DNA from: an uncultured Dialister sp.
GTDB lineage: Bacteria; Bacillota; Negativicutes; Veillonellales; Dialisteraceae
DNA: 31,811 nt
NCBI GenBank assembly: GCA_934216155.1
Contig: CAKQBK010000024.1
Span: forward strand, 1-31,811
Reading direction: 5' to 3'
Shown: positions 15,433 to 23,461 of the stretch, one piece after another
Numbering within the stretch: position 1 is the stretch's first letter
Layout: the number at the start of each line of letters is the position of its first letter
Program-made: the position numbers and the translations under genes
The notes under the pieces: generated by a model
Told to the model about the DNA's origin: nothing
Seen by the model: the letters and a program-made list of their open reading frames with translations, nothing else
Database searches by the model: none

Positions 15433-16671
15433 ATGCAGCATTTAAAAGAAGATAAGGCCGTCTATGAGGCCATTCAGGAAGAACTGAATCGTCAGAGAAA
15501 CAAACTGGAAATGATCGCTTCCGAAAACATTGTCAGCTATGCTGTTATGGAAGCACAGGGAAGTGTACTGACCAACAAGTACGCGGAAGGCTATCCGGGA
15601 AAGAGATACTACGGCGGCTGCGAATTTGTAGATAAGGTAGAACAACTGGCTATCGACAGAGCAAAAGATCTGTTTGGAGCAGAACATGTGAATGTACAGC
15701 CCCATTCCGGTTCCCAGGCTAACTTTGCTGTATACTATGGTCTTCTGAAACCAGGCGATACCATGATGGGCATGAACCTCACCGATGGGGGACATCTGTC
15801 TCATGGCAGCCCAGTCAATATTTCTGGTAACTATTTCAATGTAGTTCCTTACGGCGTTAGAAAAGAAGATGAACTTCTGGACTACGAAGCTATGGAAAAG
15901 ACCGCTAAAGAAGTACAGCCGAAACTCATCATCGGTGGTACCAGTGCCTATTCCAGAATCATCGACTTTGAAAGAATCGCTGCTATTGCTCATGAAGTAG
16001 GAGCTCTCTTCATGGTCGACATGGCACATTTCGCAGGCCTCGTGGCAGGCGGTGAATATCCGAGCCCGGTGCCGTGGGCTGACATTGTCACCACCACCAC
16101 CCATAAGACCCTTCGTGGTCCGAGAGGCGGCATCATCATGTGCAAAGAACAGTATGGCAAAGCCATCGACAAAGCTGTATTCCCTGGCATGCAGGGTGGC
16201 CCGCTGATGCACGTCATTGCTGCCAAGGCTGTAGCATTCGGCGAAGACCTGTCTGATGATTTCAAACAGTATGCAAAACAGATCAAAGCCAATGAAAAAG
16301 TTCTGTCCGATGAACTGCAGAAGAATGGCATCCGCGTCGTTTCCGGCGGCACCGATACCCACGTCCTCCTGGCTGATATGAAAGCCATCGGCATCACCGG
16401 TAAAGTGGCTCAGACCGTTCTGGATGAAATCGGCATCACTGCCAATAGAAATACCATTCCATTTGAAACCCTGTCTCCATTTGTTACCAGTGGTATTCGC
16501 CTCGGCTCCCCGGCTCTGACCACCAGAGGTTTCAAAGAAGCAGACTTCAAAGAAGTGGCAGACATCATCTCCGCTGTAGTGAAGAATCCAGAAGATGCAG
16601 CTGTTAAAGCAGATTGTGCGAAACGCGTTCATGCGCTGTGCGTGAAATATCCGCTGTATGAAGATTTGTAA
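15433..16671 (+). CDS. glyA: Serine hydroxymethyltransferase
   Basis: A PLP enzyme that converts serine and tetrahydrofolate to glycine and 5,10-methylene-THF, the main one-carbon entry point. Seen: [20 protein letters not shown] (substrate and PLP region), [15 protein letters not shown], and the PLP lysine Lys225 in [14 protein letters not shown] chose the ATG at 15433 (412 aa) because AGGGAG ends 6 bases before it; an ATG at 15403 gives an extension untypical of the family. Codon use is strongly biased, as expected for a highly expressed gene. Its place after rpiB and ywlG matches Bacillus. No upp gene follows; repeats do. Confidence 0.97.
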   Translation: MQHLKEDKAVYEAIQEELNRQRNKLEMIASENIVSYAVMEAQGSVLTNKYAEGYPGKRYYGGCEFVDKVEQLAIDRAKDLFGAEHVNVQPHSGSQANFAVYYGLLKPGDTMMGMNLTDGGHLSHGSPVNISGNYFNVVPYGVRKEDELLDYEAMEKTAKEVQPKLIIGGTSAYSRIIDFERIAAIAHEVGALFMVDMAHFAGLVAGGEYPSPVPWADIVTTTTHKTLRGPRGGIIMCKEQYGKAIDKAVFPGMQGGPLMHVIAAKAVAFGEDLSDDFKQYAKQIKANEKVLSDELQKNGIRVVSGGTDTHVLLADMKAIGITGKVAQTVLDEIGITANRNTIPFETLSPFVTSGIRLGSPALTTRGFKEADFKEVADIISAVVKNPEDAAVKADCAKRVHALCVKYPLYEDL

Positions 16672-16773
16672 TTGATGGATGCGGCTTAGTGCATTTGTCA
16701 TTTAAAATTTCAGTGAGAAGGTTATTATTCTGCTGACTTCGTGTGAGTCATTTGGCAGGTATACCGATTGGAT

Positions 16774-16938
16774 AAAGGTTATTTATTCTACTGATTACGC
16801 TATATTACAAATAAAAGATATCGCTGCTGTCAAGGTTACAAAAGGTTAATACGAATTGTATGTAACCTTTTATAACCTTGATGGTAGCGGTATTTTTGTG
16901 TTGTGAAATAAATGAAATCAGTAGAATAACAACCTTTT
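16774..16938. repeat. R3 long palindrome between glyA and the efflux operon
   Basis: AAAGGTTATTTATTCTACTG at the left end is complementary to CAGTAGAATAACAACCTTTT at the right. The arms continue inward to GGTTACAAAAGGTTA and TGTAACCTTTTATAACC around a short loop near 16853. A partial left arm (AAGGTTATTATTCTGCTGAC) precedes it at about 16718. A half copy is at about 23063-23137. Nothing coding is seen in 16672-17090. Confidence 0.65.
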
Positions 16939-17028
16939 GTCTAGCGGTATGGATAATGAGTGCCTCAAATGGAAGTAGCACAATAATACCCCTTTGCAAA
17001 TCTAATTGTCACAAAGGGATTCTGCTTG

Positions 17029-17037
17029 TGCTATAAT
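17029..17037 (+). promoter_or_regulatory. Extended -10 promoter of the efflux operon
   Basis: TGCTATAAT at 17029-17037 lies 54 bp before the first gene. The -35 is unclear (TTGTCA at 17006 would leave 20 bp). An inverted repeat CCCTTTG ... CAAAGGG at about 16989-17018 overlaps the -35 zone and might be an operator. Confidence 0.55.
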
Positions 17038-17090
17038 GAAATTATTCGTAACATGTATATTTTATTACAGGAACATAAGGAGGCGATGAT

Positions 17091-18191
17091 ATGGGGAAGA
17101 AAGTTTTAGTTGCCATTATCATTGTGCTCCTGATAGCGCTTGGTGGGGGATACTATTGGTATCAGCAGGCGCACCAGGAGAAAAAAGAAAGCTATACCTT
17201 AGGAAGCGTGAAGAGAGACACCATTTCCTTATCCATCGATGCCACTGGGACTATCGAACCGGTGAATAGTGTCGACCTCTCTGCCACTGCGTCCGGCACA
17301 TTGGAAAAAGTGTACGTGAAGCAGAATGAACAGGTCACCAAAGGACAGGTATTGGCCATGATCGAATCGAAGGCACTGACTTCTACCATGAAGCAGACCC
17401 AGAATACCTTGGCCAATAAAGAGTCCTATTACGACAGACTGAATCGCCTCTATGAACAGGGTGCTATTTCTTACCAGGAAATGGATAATGCCCGCTTGGA
17501 ATACCAGAATGCCCAGGCTGCCTATGACAAAGCCCAGGCAGATGTCAATGATACGGTCATTACGTCTCCAATGGATGGTACCGTCATCGGCGAACCTATG
17601 AAAGAAGGGGAAACGGTCTCCCAGGGCCTGTCCAGTCAGATGGTCATCGTGTCCGTAGCTGACCTTTCGGAAATGCGGATTGAACTTCTGGTAGATGAAA
17701 CCGATATCGGCGAAGTGGCATTGGGACAGGGCGTAGAATTTACGGTCGACGCTTACCCGAATAAAACTTTCCACGGGGTGGTTTCCAATATTTCTAAGAA
17801 ACAGTACTCTTCCAGTTCTTCTTCCAGCAGTTCCTCCAGCTCCGTGGTGTACTACACGGTGTATGTAGATATCAACAAAGATGAATTGGATGGTCTCTAT
17901 CCTTCTATGACCGCTCGCGCTACCATCAAAGGCAGAGAAAGCGAAAATGCACTGACCGTACCGGTGACAGCCATTCGCAGCGATACCGAAGGGTCCTATG
18001 TGTATGTGAAATCCGGCAATGATGTGCAGAAAGCGTATGTGAAGACCGGTATTTCCACGGATAAAGAAATAGAAATCACCAGTGGTCTCTCGGAAGGCGA
18101 CCAGATCGTAGTGAGCGGTACGGTGGCACAGGAAAAGACTGCCGCACCGACTAATAAGAACAATCGCCATGGCCCAGGAGGACCGATGTAA
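17091..18191 (+). CDS. HlyD/RND-type periplasmic adaptor subunit, MacA-like
   Basis: The membrane-fusion adaptor of an ABC efflux system, linking the inner-membrane transporter to an outer-membrane channel in diderm cells. Residues 4-22 form a single N-terminal membrane anchor. A lipoyl-like half (SGTLEKVYVKQNEQVTKGQ) is followed by a coiled-coil hairpin (about 95-150), the second half TSPMDGTVIGEPMKEGETV, and a beta-barrel region. A run of 12 Ser at residues 240-251, encoded by mixed TCN and AGY codons, replaces an ordinary loop. 366 aa. The ATG follows AAGGAGGCG. The stop overlaps the next start by one base (TAATGA), so translation is coupled. The transported substrate cannot be told. Confidence 0.9.
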   Translation: MGKKVLVAIIIVLLIALGGGYYWYQQAHQEKKESYTLGSVKRDTISLSIDATGTIEPVNSVDLSATASGTLEKVYVKQNEQVTKGQVLAMIESKALTSTMKQTQNTLANKESYYDRLNRLYEQGAISYQEMDNARLEYQNAQAAYDKAQADVNDTVITSPMDGTVIGEPMKEGETVSQGLSSQMVIVSVADLSEMRIELLVDETDIGEVALGQGVEFTVDAYPNKTFHGVVSNISKKQYSSSSSSSSSSSSVVYYTVYVDINKDELDGLYPSMTARATIKGRESENALTVPVTAIRSDTEGSYVYVKSGNDVQKAYVKTGISTDKEIEITSGLSEGDQIVVSGTVAQEKTAAPTNKNNRHGPGGPM

Positions 18192-18925
18192 TGAAAGAGA
18201 AGAAAAAGGAAAAGGACACTGACGAAGTCATACGGCTCACGGACATCGGTAAAAGTTACTACATCGGAAAACAGGAAGTGCCGGTGCTGACGAAAATTGA
18301 CCTGACCATTCACAAAGGGGAATTTGTGTCCATCATGGGACCTTCCGGGGCAGGAAAGTCCACATTGATGAATATCCTCGGTTGTCTGGACCGTCCCACC
18401 CGTGGGTCTTATAAACTGGATGGCGATGAAGTGGCAACTTTGGGGGATAGCGAACTGGCTTATACCAGAAATAGGAAAATTGGATTTGTTTTCCAAAGTT
18501 TCAACTTGCTCCCGAAGCTGTCCGCTTTGGATAATGTGATTCTGCCTATGATTTATGGCAATGTGTTTAAAAACGAACGGAAAGAACGGGCCACTCGCAT
18601 GTTGGAATCAGTAGGCCTCGGGGACCGGGTGAATCACATGCCAGCGGAAATGTCCGGCGGCCAGCGGCAGCGCGTGGCTATTGCCAGAGCCCTTATCAAT
18701 GATCCGGCTATCATCATGGCAGACGAACCGACCGGGAACCTGGATAGCAAATCCACCAGAGAAGTGATGGAAATATTTTCTCGGCTTTACAAAGAAGGAA
18801 AAACCATCATCCTGGTCACCCACGAAATCGACGTAGCGGCTTACGCCACCAGGCACGTCATTCTGTCGGATGGACATATTAGTAAGGACATTATAGGGAA
18901 GTTGGCAGTAGGTAGTTTGCAGTAG
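18191..18925 (+). CDS. ABC transporter ATP-binding protein, MacB/LolD-like
   Basis: The cytoplasmic ATPase that powers the efflux permease. Walker A is GPSGAGKST at residues 50-58, with the Q-loop FVFQSFNLLP, the signature MSGGQRQRVAIARAL, Walker B IIMADEPTGNLD and the H-loop VTHE. It matches the MacB ATPase family, which is encoded as a separate gene here as in the Bacillus yknY arrangement. 244 aa. The last residues AVGSLQ and the TAG stop come from a short repeat, GCAGTAGGTAGTTTGCAGTA, so the C-terminus may have been remodelled. Confidence 0.93.
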   Translation: MKEKKKEKDTDEVIRLTDIGKSYYIGKQEVPVLTKIDLTIHKGEFVSIMGPSGAGKSTLMNILGCLDRPTRGSYKLDGDEVATLGDSELAYTRNRKIGFVFQSFNLLPKLSALDNVILPMIYGNVFKNERKERATRMLESVGLGDRVNHMPAEMSGGQRQRVAIARALINDPAIIMADEPTGNLDSKSTREVMEIFSRLYKEGKTIILVTHEIDVAAYATRHVILSDGHISKDIIGKLAVGSLQ

Positions 18926-19001
18926 GTAGTCAACTGCTAACTGAGTGAAAGAGGTTTTATATGATAGGTTACTCTACTCGTATGAAATGATGAGGTACTA
19001 T

Positions 19002-20216
19002 ATGACCAATATCTATTTTGAAAGTGTGCTCATGGCGTGGAGTTCTATCGTTAGTAACAAGATGCGATCCCTTCTGACCATGTTGGGGATTATCATCGGC
19101 GTTGGTGCGGTGATTGCCCTCATGTCCATTGGCTATGGGGTGCAGAATTCCATCAAAAACGATATTTCCAGCCTGGGCTCCAATACCATCACTGTCACCC
19201 CAGGGACCGGTAGAAAACCAGGGGTCAGGGCAGCGGCTGGTTCTATGCAAACTTTGACGTATAAAGATTACATGGCCATCAAAAATTTACCGAATATTTC
19301 CTATGCCGCACCGGTTGTGAATAACAGCTACCTGGTGGTCAATGGAAATAAAAACTGGAACACCCGCGTATACGGTGTCACCACTGACTACGCTACTCTT
19401 TCTAACTTGACTGCCCAAGAAGGACGATTCTGGACAGAAAAAGAATACAATGCCCGGGCTAGAGTGGCGGTAATCGGGAAAACCGTAGCCACTGGACTTT
19501 TTGGAGAAGAAGATCCGATTGGGCAGAAAATCCGTATCAATGGCAATCCATTCACTGTCATTGGCCTTCTGGAAGAAAAAGGATACTCTTTTATGGACCA
19601 GGATGACCGCATTCTCTGTCCATTCACCACCGTGCAGGAACGTATGCTTCACATCACCTACGTGAACAATATCGTGATTTCCTCCGACAATAGCAACGAC
19701 CTGTCGCAAATCGAGTCCGATGTGACCAACCTTCTTCGTACGCGCCATCGCATTGCCACAGGTGCTGAAGACGACTTCTCCATCCAGAACTCCCAGGACC
19801 TGCTGAAAACTATGGAATCTACCACCCAGACACTGACTATCTTCCTGGGGAGCATTGCCGCTATTTCCCTCCTCGTAGGGGGCATTGGCATCATGAACAT
19901 CATGCTTGTTTCTGTGACGGAACGAACCAAAGAAATTGGTATCCGTAAAGCCCTGGGGGCTACCTATCATATGATTATCGTACAATTCCTTATCGAATCG
20001 GTCACCGTCAGCCTGGCAGGGGGATTCCTGGGTGTCGCCCTTGGCATTGGCTTGGCACAGCTCATCCCTCACGTAAGTTCTCTCAAAACGTTGGTGACAG
20101 TGACACCGATTGTGGGTTCTTTCTTCTTCGCCGTCATGATTGGTCTGGTCTTTGGCATCTATCCAGCCCAGAAAGCAGCAAAACTGAATCCGATCGATGC
20201 ATTGCATTATGAGTAA
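19002..20216 (+). CDS. ABC transporter permease, MacB/FtsX family
   Basis: The membrane subunit of the efflux pump. One helix at about residues 23-45 (LTMLGIIIGVGAVIALMSIG) is followed by a large extracytoplasmic MacB-core domain (about 50-275). Three C-terminal helices follow at about 278-305, 330-352 and 365-390, with the family motif ERTKEIGIRKALGAT between them. I chose the ATG at 19002 (404 aa) because GAGGT lies 5 bases before it. A GTG at 18945 or an ATG at 18990 would add 19 or 4 residues. The gap from the ATPase is 76 bp, filled by a short tandem repeat. A terminator-like hairpin follows at 20368. Confidence 0.92.
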   Translation: MTNIYFESVLMAWSSIVSNKMRSLLTMLGIIIGVGAVIALMSIGYGVQNSIKNDISSLGSNTITVTPGTGRKPGVRAAAGSMQTLTYKDYMAIKNLPNISYAAPVVNNSYLVVNGNKNWNTRVYGVTTDYATLSNLTAQEGRFWTEKEYNARARVAVIGKTVATGLFGEEDPIGQKIRINGNPFTVIGLLEEKGYSFMDQDDRILCPFTTVQERMLHITYVNNIVISSDNSNDLSQIESDVTNLLRTRHRIATGAEDDFSIQNSQDLLKTMESTTQTLTIFLGSIAAISLLVGGIGIMNIMLVSVTERTKEIGIRKALGATYHMIIVQFLIESVTVSLAGGFLGVALGIGLAQLIPHVSSLKTLVTVTPIVGSFFFAVMIGLVFGIYPAQKAAKLNPIDALHYE

Positions 20217-20367
20217 TCTAGTGACTTGTGACTGGTGACTTGGAAAGAGATTAGGGATTAGTAGCTAGGGATTAGGAATTGGAAATTAGAAAATATGATT
20301 CTAGCCTCATGCATTATTATATGGTGGCTGCTCGATAATTCTTGTAGATTGTGTCTATCGGAAAAAT

Positions 20368-20401
20368 TGCATAAATTCACAAGTGAATAATGCACTTTTT
20401 A
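20368..20401 (+). terminator. Terminator-like hairpin after the efflux operon
   Basis: TGCATAAATTCAC pairs with GTGAATAATGCA (one bulged base) around an AA loop, followed by CTTTTTAT. It lies about 150 bp past the permease stop. The gap also holds GTGACT and GGGATTAG short repeats at 20217-20290. Confidence 0.6.
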
Positions 20402-20458
20402 TACGATGTTGGTCCAATTCCTTTGCACTGAGTTTTCTTTTTTTATAAAGAGGGTATT

Positions 20459-20516
20459 GGGGCGCTATATGAATTGTGCGCCCCTTCCATCATTACGCAC
20501 TTCGCATTACGCACTA
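20459..20516 (+). repeat. R6 element, copy 3
   Basis: GGGGCGC (20459-20465) pairs with GCGCCCC (20478-20484) around an AT-rich loop. The tail is a different tandem, ATTACGCACTTCGC then ATTACGCAC, whose complement also occurs at about 12343-12363. Confidence 0.55.
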
Positions 20517-20537
20517 ATTTCTGAAAAAACGAATTAA

Positions 20538-20828
20538 CGAGCACCCACTATTTACCATGTAGATTTTGACGCCGATGAAATGAAGGAGTTGGATGATATG
20601 TGCAACTTGAGCGTAGGAATTTACAATCATGGCCGCCTGGAAGGTAGAGCAGAAGGGCGAGTAGAGGGTCGTGCAGAAGGTCTGGAAGAAGGACGTACAG
20701 AGGAAGGTAAGAAAATTATTGTCCGTTTGTTGCAGAATCACATGTCTGTAGAATTTATAGCGGAAAATACAGACCGACCAGTCGAATATATTCGTCAAAT
20801 AGCGAAAGAACAAAATATTCCTTGCTAG
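20538..20828 (+). pseudogene. C-terminal remnant of an Rpn/PD-(D/E)XK family gene
   Basis: In frame from 20538 (after a TAA at 20535) it reads RAPTIYHVDFDADEMKEL, then DDMCNLSVGI, the motif that normally precedes the charged tail in this family, then GRAEGRVEGRAEG repeats and NHMSVEFIAENTDRP. The catalytic N-terminal domain is absent and no good start exists, though an ATG at 20580 could give 82 aa. The tail matches that of the gene at 7139 (HMSVDSIAKAV). The TAG stop is inside CTAG, the first bases of a partial R2 element, so the original 3' end was also cut. Confidence 0.7.
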
Positions 20829-20865
20829 GGAAACACTGATTTAATCGTTATTTGGAATTGTTCTT
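20825..20865 (+). repeat. Partial R2 element at the end of the Rpn remnant
   Basis: CTAGGGAAACACTGATTTAA and the next 20 bases match the left two thirds of R2 at 13841 almost exactly (ATT against GTT near the end). The right half is missing. Confidence 0.7.
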
Positions 20866-20915
20866 AATTTTATTCAAAGCGGGGGAAGAAAATCCGTATA
20901 AAAAGTTTACATTGA

Positions 20916-20969
20916 AATCAAAAATCTCATCAGCGATCAGTTGCAGGTTCGCTGATGGGATTTTTGATT
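20916..20969. repeat. 21-bp perfect-like inverted repeat
   Basis: AATCAAAAATCTCATCAGCGA (split: 20916-20936) is complementary, with one mismatch, to 20949-20969 around a 12-nt loop. It has T-rich ends and could terminate transcription in either direction. Confidence 0.6.
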
Positions 20970-21044
20970 GGGAAAGTACGGAAAAGATACATGGGAAAAT
21001 CAATTTTCTATGGGGACTATCGCATTTCATGGCTTTCTATATCA

Positions 21045-21053
21045 TGCTATAAT
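21045..21053 (+). promoter_or_regulatory. Extended -10 promoter of the OLD-family gene
   Basis: TGCTATAAT, a perfect extended -10, lies about 70 bp before the start codon. The -35 is weak (TTTCAT at 21025). Confidence 0.6.
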
Positions 21054-21121
21054 AAAGAAAATAATTAGAAATGCGCTGCTTAGCTTTGTTGATGCCACGA
21101 GGCTTTTGATGAGGTGATAGA

Positions 21122-22741
21122 ATGTATATTTCTACGATGCAAATCAAGAATTACCGCACGTTCCAGCAAGTGGATTTCCATTTCGACAGCCGGGTGAATT
21201 ATGTGGTGGGGGACAATAATATCGGCAAAAGTAATTTACTGAAATTACTGAAAGGTATTACCCACGGAGAAGGATTCCGGGAGAAAGATTTCCTTGACGC
21301 CGATGAGCCCATTGAAATACGGATGACTCTGGCGGAGGAAGGAGTGAAGGAGGAAATCCATTTGCACTTGGTGCAGCATGTGCAGGAGGTGGTGCCTCGG
21401 CTTTTTGATGCCGATAGCGGAGAGGCGTTGCCGCTGGAGTATATGCGATGCTTGTTTTACATGGATTTCGGCCTTTTTGAGGTGCCTAGAAATATGCTGA
21501 CTGATCGGTTGGTGACCCAGGTGATTGAGCTCTTTCAGGCGTATTTCTCTTGTGGGGAAGAAATGGTGGATACTGTGGAGAAGCGGATGAATACCCACGG
21601 GTTTCATGTAGTACTTCCTCGAGACAATCCGAAGCAGGCGTCGCTGGATTTCTTTCATGCCATTTTTGGTGCGTCCCAGGGCGGGAGTGCCAGCCATTTT
21701 GCCCATCGACTGATCGTTGCCATTGGGGTAGTCCTTTTGGCAAAGATGAAGGAGAAGAAGGAAAGCAAGGCTATTTCTTTTGAAAATATGATCACCACCG
21801 ATACCAAAGGGCGGCGGTTCCTTACTATGCTGGTCAGCATTGATGAGCCGGAGCTCCATTTGCATCCCTACTTGCAGCGGGCTATTTTGGCTTTTGTGCG
21901 AGCCATATTGAATAACCAGGAGCCTTTTTTCTTGCACTTGGTGCAGGCGGTGCTGGGGGTCGATGGGTTGGATGGGCAGCTTTTCGTGGTGACCCATTCC
22001 ACCGATGCGCTGGTTAATGATTATCGGCAAATCATTCGTATGTATTGGGATGAGAAGAATCGGGTTCAGGCTGCGTGCGGGTCTTCGTTCCGGTTTTCAA
22101 GTGAAATAGAGAAGCACCTGATCATGCATTTTCCTGAGGTGAAAGAAGCCCTGTATTCTCGGTGTACCATTTTAGTGGAAGGGGAAACCGAGTATGGGTC
22201 TTTTGGCTATTTTGCCAAAACTTTAGGAGTGCATCTGGATTATCACGGGATTTGTCTCATCAATGCCCGGGGTGAAAGTTCTATTTCTAAGATTGCCCAG
22301 TTGATTCGTCGGTTCCATATCCCTGTGGTGTGCCTCTATGACCGGGATGTGATGGGGGAAGGGCCAAAAGCACCTTACATATTTTATACTGATTATATAT
22401 GTTACGAGATGGATGTGGTGAAAGCCTGTTTGTCCGCTGGTAGCCGCCGCGTGCTGGATGATGTCATTGCTGATATAGAAGAAACGGGCGACACGGTCAA
22501 TTCGGCTCTTATTAAGAAAGCAGGAACGAAATTGGGCGTGCCCAAAGGATTCTATCCGCCAAAGAAATTGAAAAATATCAATCCGCGGGATGAGAAGGCC
22601 TTGGAATTTTATTACTTCGCGTGGCTGTATGGAAATAAAGGCGTCATCATCGGCCGGGCCTTGGGAGAGCATTTAACGGAAAAGGAAATACCGGCGGCCT
22701 TCGCGAAGGTGATTGATGAGGCGAGACGGTTAGCGGAATAA
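21122..22741 (+). CDS. OLD family ATP-dependent endonuclease (ABC-type ATPase plus TOPRIM)
   Basis: Overcoming-lysogenization-defect family nuclease: an ATPase related to SMC/RecF proteins with a C-terminal TOPRIM nuclease. Walker A is GDNNIGKS at residues 30-37, after IKNYRTFQQVDF. Walker B is in VSIDEPELHLHP, with DEPELHLHP at 241-249. TOPRIM shows LVEGETE (Glu353) and CLYDRD (Asp407, Asp409). 539 aa, apparently intact. The ATG follows GATGAGGTGATAG. No UvrD-like helicase gene is adjacent, so it looks like a stand-alone OLD rather than a Gabija pair. Members act in phage defence or DNA repair; the role here is inferred only from family. Confidence 0.88.
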   Translation: MYISTMQIKNYRTFQQVDFHFDSRVNYVVGDNNIGKSNLLKLLKGITHGEGFREKDFLDADEPIEIRMTLAEEGVKEEIHLHLVQHVQEVVPRLFDADSGEALPLEYMRCLFYMDFGLFEVPRNMLTDRLVTQVIELFQAYFSCGEEMVDTVEKRMNTHGFHVVLPRDNPKQASLDFFHAIFGASQGGSASHFAHRLIVAIGVVLLAKMKEKKESKAISFENMITTDTKGRRFLTMLVSIDEPELHLHPYLQRAILAFVRAILNNQEPFFLHLVQAVLGVDGLDGQLFVVTHSTDALVNDYRQIIRMYWDEKNRVQAACGSSFRFSSEIEKHLIMHFPEVKEALYSRCTILVEGETEYGSFGYFAKTLGVHLDYHGICLINARGESSISKIAQLIRRFHIPVVCLYDRDVMGEGPKAPYIFYTDYICYEMDVVKACLSAGSRRVLDDVIADIEETGDTVNSALIKKAGTKLGVPKGFYPPKKLKNINPRDEKALEFYYFAWLYGNKGVIIGRALGEHLTEKEIPAAFAKVIDEARRLAE

Positions 22742-22745
22742 AAGC

Positions 22746-22807
22746 AGTTAGAAGTTAGAAGTGAGAAGTGAGAAGTGGTGGTGGCACACAAAATTTAGAA
22801 GTGCCGC
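22746..22807 (-). repeat. R6-like element, copy 4, reversed
   Basis: On the minus strand a GGCAC/GTGCC hairpin is followed by a tail of CACTTCTCACTTCTAACTTC type, as in copies 1 and 2. It starts 5 bp after the OLD stop codon. Confidence 0.45.
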
Positions 22808-23285
22808 ATTATAATTGTTAGTGACTGGGGGAGTATTTGGGGATTAGTAGCTAGGCCCTAGGGATTGGGGATTAGGAAATATGTGTCATCTAGCCTTTCC
22901 AGCTGGTGCTTAGAGATTTCTCCACTCTCCTACACATCCAGTTTCATATCATCATTTCGTACTAATATGACCGAAATGATGATATGATGAAATCGTTTAT
23001 ATCTATTGGTGTATTTGATGGACTTGCTATCATATAAAACTAGAGCATATAAGCCTATATACCCCTTTTAACCTTGACGTTTTCGGTAAGCATAATATGT
23101 TTAATGGAAGAAATCAGAAGAATAATAACCTTTAGTATTATGTTTCATGGGGAACATGATGTAAGCGGACTCGGTACCTAATCCCCAGGGCCTAATCCCT
23201 AGCTACTAATTCCAAATCTCAGTCACGAGTCACTAGTCACCAGTCACCCAAAATATCGTTAATCAAAAAATAATTCATCTTCCTA
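22808..23285. other. Repeat-filled gap before the pyr operon, no gene
   Basis: Holds GGGATTAGTAGC and CTAATCC short repeats (about 22840-22880 and 23170-23205), a hairpin ATATCATCATTTCG / CGAAATGATGATAT at about 22947-22990 that may be a decayed R5, a half R3 copy at about 23063-23137, and GTCACTAGTCACC repeats at about 23220-23250. No ORF with plausible coding character was seen. Confidence 0.6.
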
Positions 23286-23314
23286 TTGAAAAAATGCGTG
23301 TAAGCCTTTATTAT
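23286..23314 (+). promoter_or_regulatory. Probable promoter of the pyr operon
   Basis: TTGAAA at 23286-23291, a 17-bp spacer and TATTAT at 23309-23314. A leader of about 140 nt follows. No T-run terminator after an antiterminator, as used by PyrR attenuation, was recognised in the leader. Confidence 0.6.
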
Positions 23315-23355
23315 TATAGAGATAACTAATTTTATGATATTTTTTGTATATTTAT

Positions 23356-23422
23356 GTTGTTGGTTGTTAGTTGTTGGTTGTTTGGTAGTCGTCTAAACAA
23401 CCAACAACTAACAACCAGCAAC
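23356..23422 (+). repeat. 28-bp hairpin in the pyr leader
   Basis: The left arm 23356-23383 is made of GTTGTTG/GTTGTTA units. The right arm 23395-23422 is its complement with a single G-U pair, and the loop is 11 nt. It lies about 40 bp before pyrB and would be in the transcript. It may be a simple-repeat hairpin or a regulatory structure. Confidence 0.7.
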
Positions 23423-23461
23423 TAATACAAACAATCATAGTGTAAATTCAAGGAGGCCGGC

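Noticed and set aside
15442..16701. A 419-codon minus-strand open frame
   Set aside because: Antisense shadow of glyA, whose plus-strand product is unmistakable.
20852..21052. A 66-codon plus-strand frame before the OLD gene
   Set aside because: It crosses the inverted repeat at 20916-20969 and the promoter region and has no ribosome binding site.
21122..22741. Gabija two-gene defence system
   Set aside because: No UvrD-like helicase gene lies next to the OLD-family gene; the neighbours are repeats and the pyr operon.
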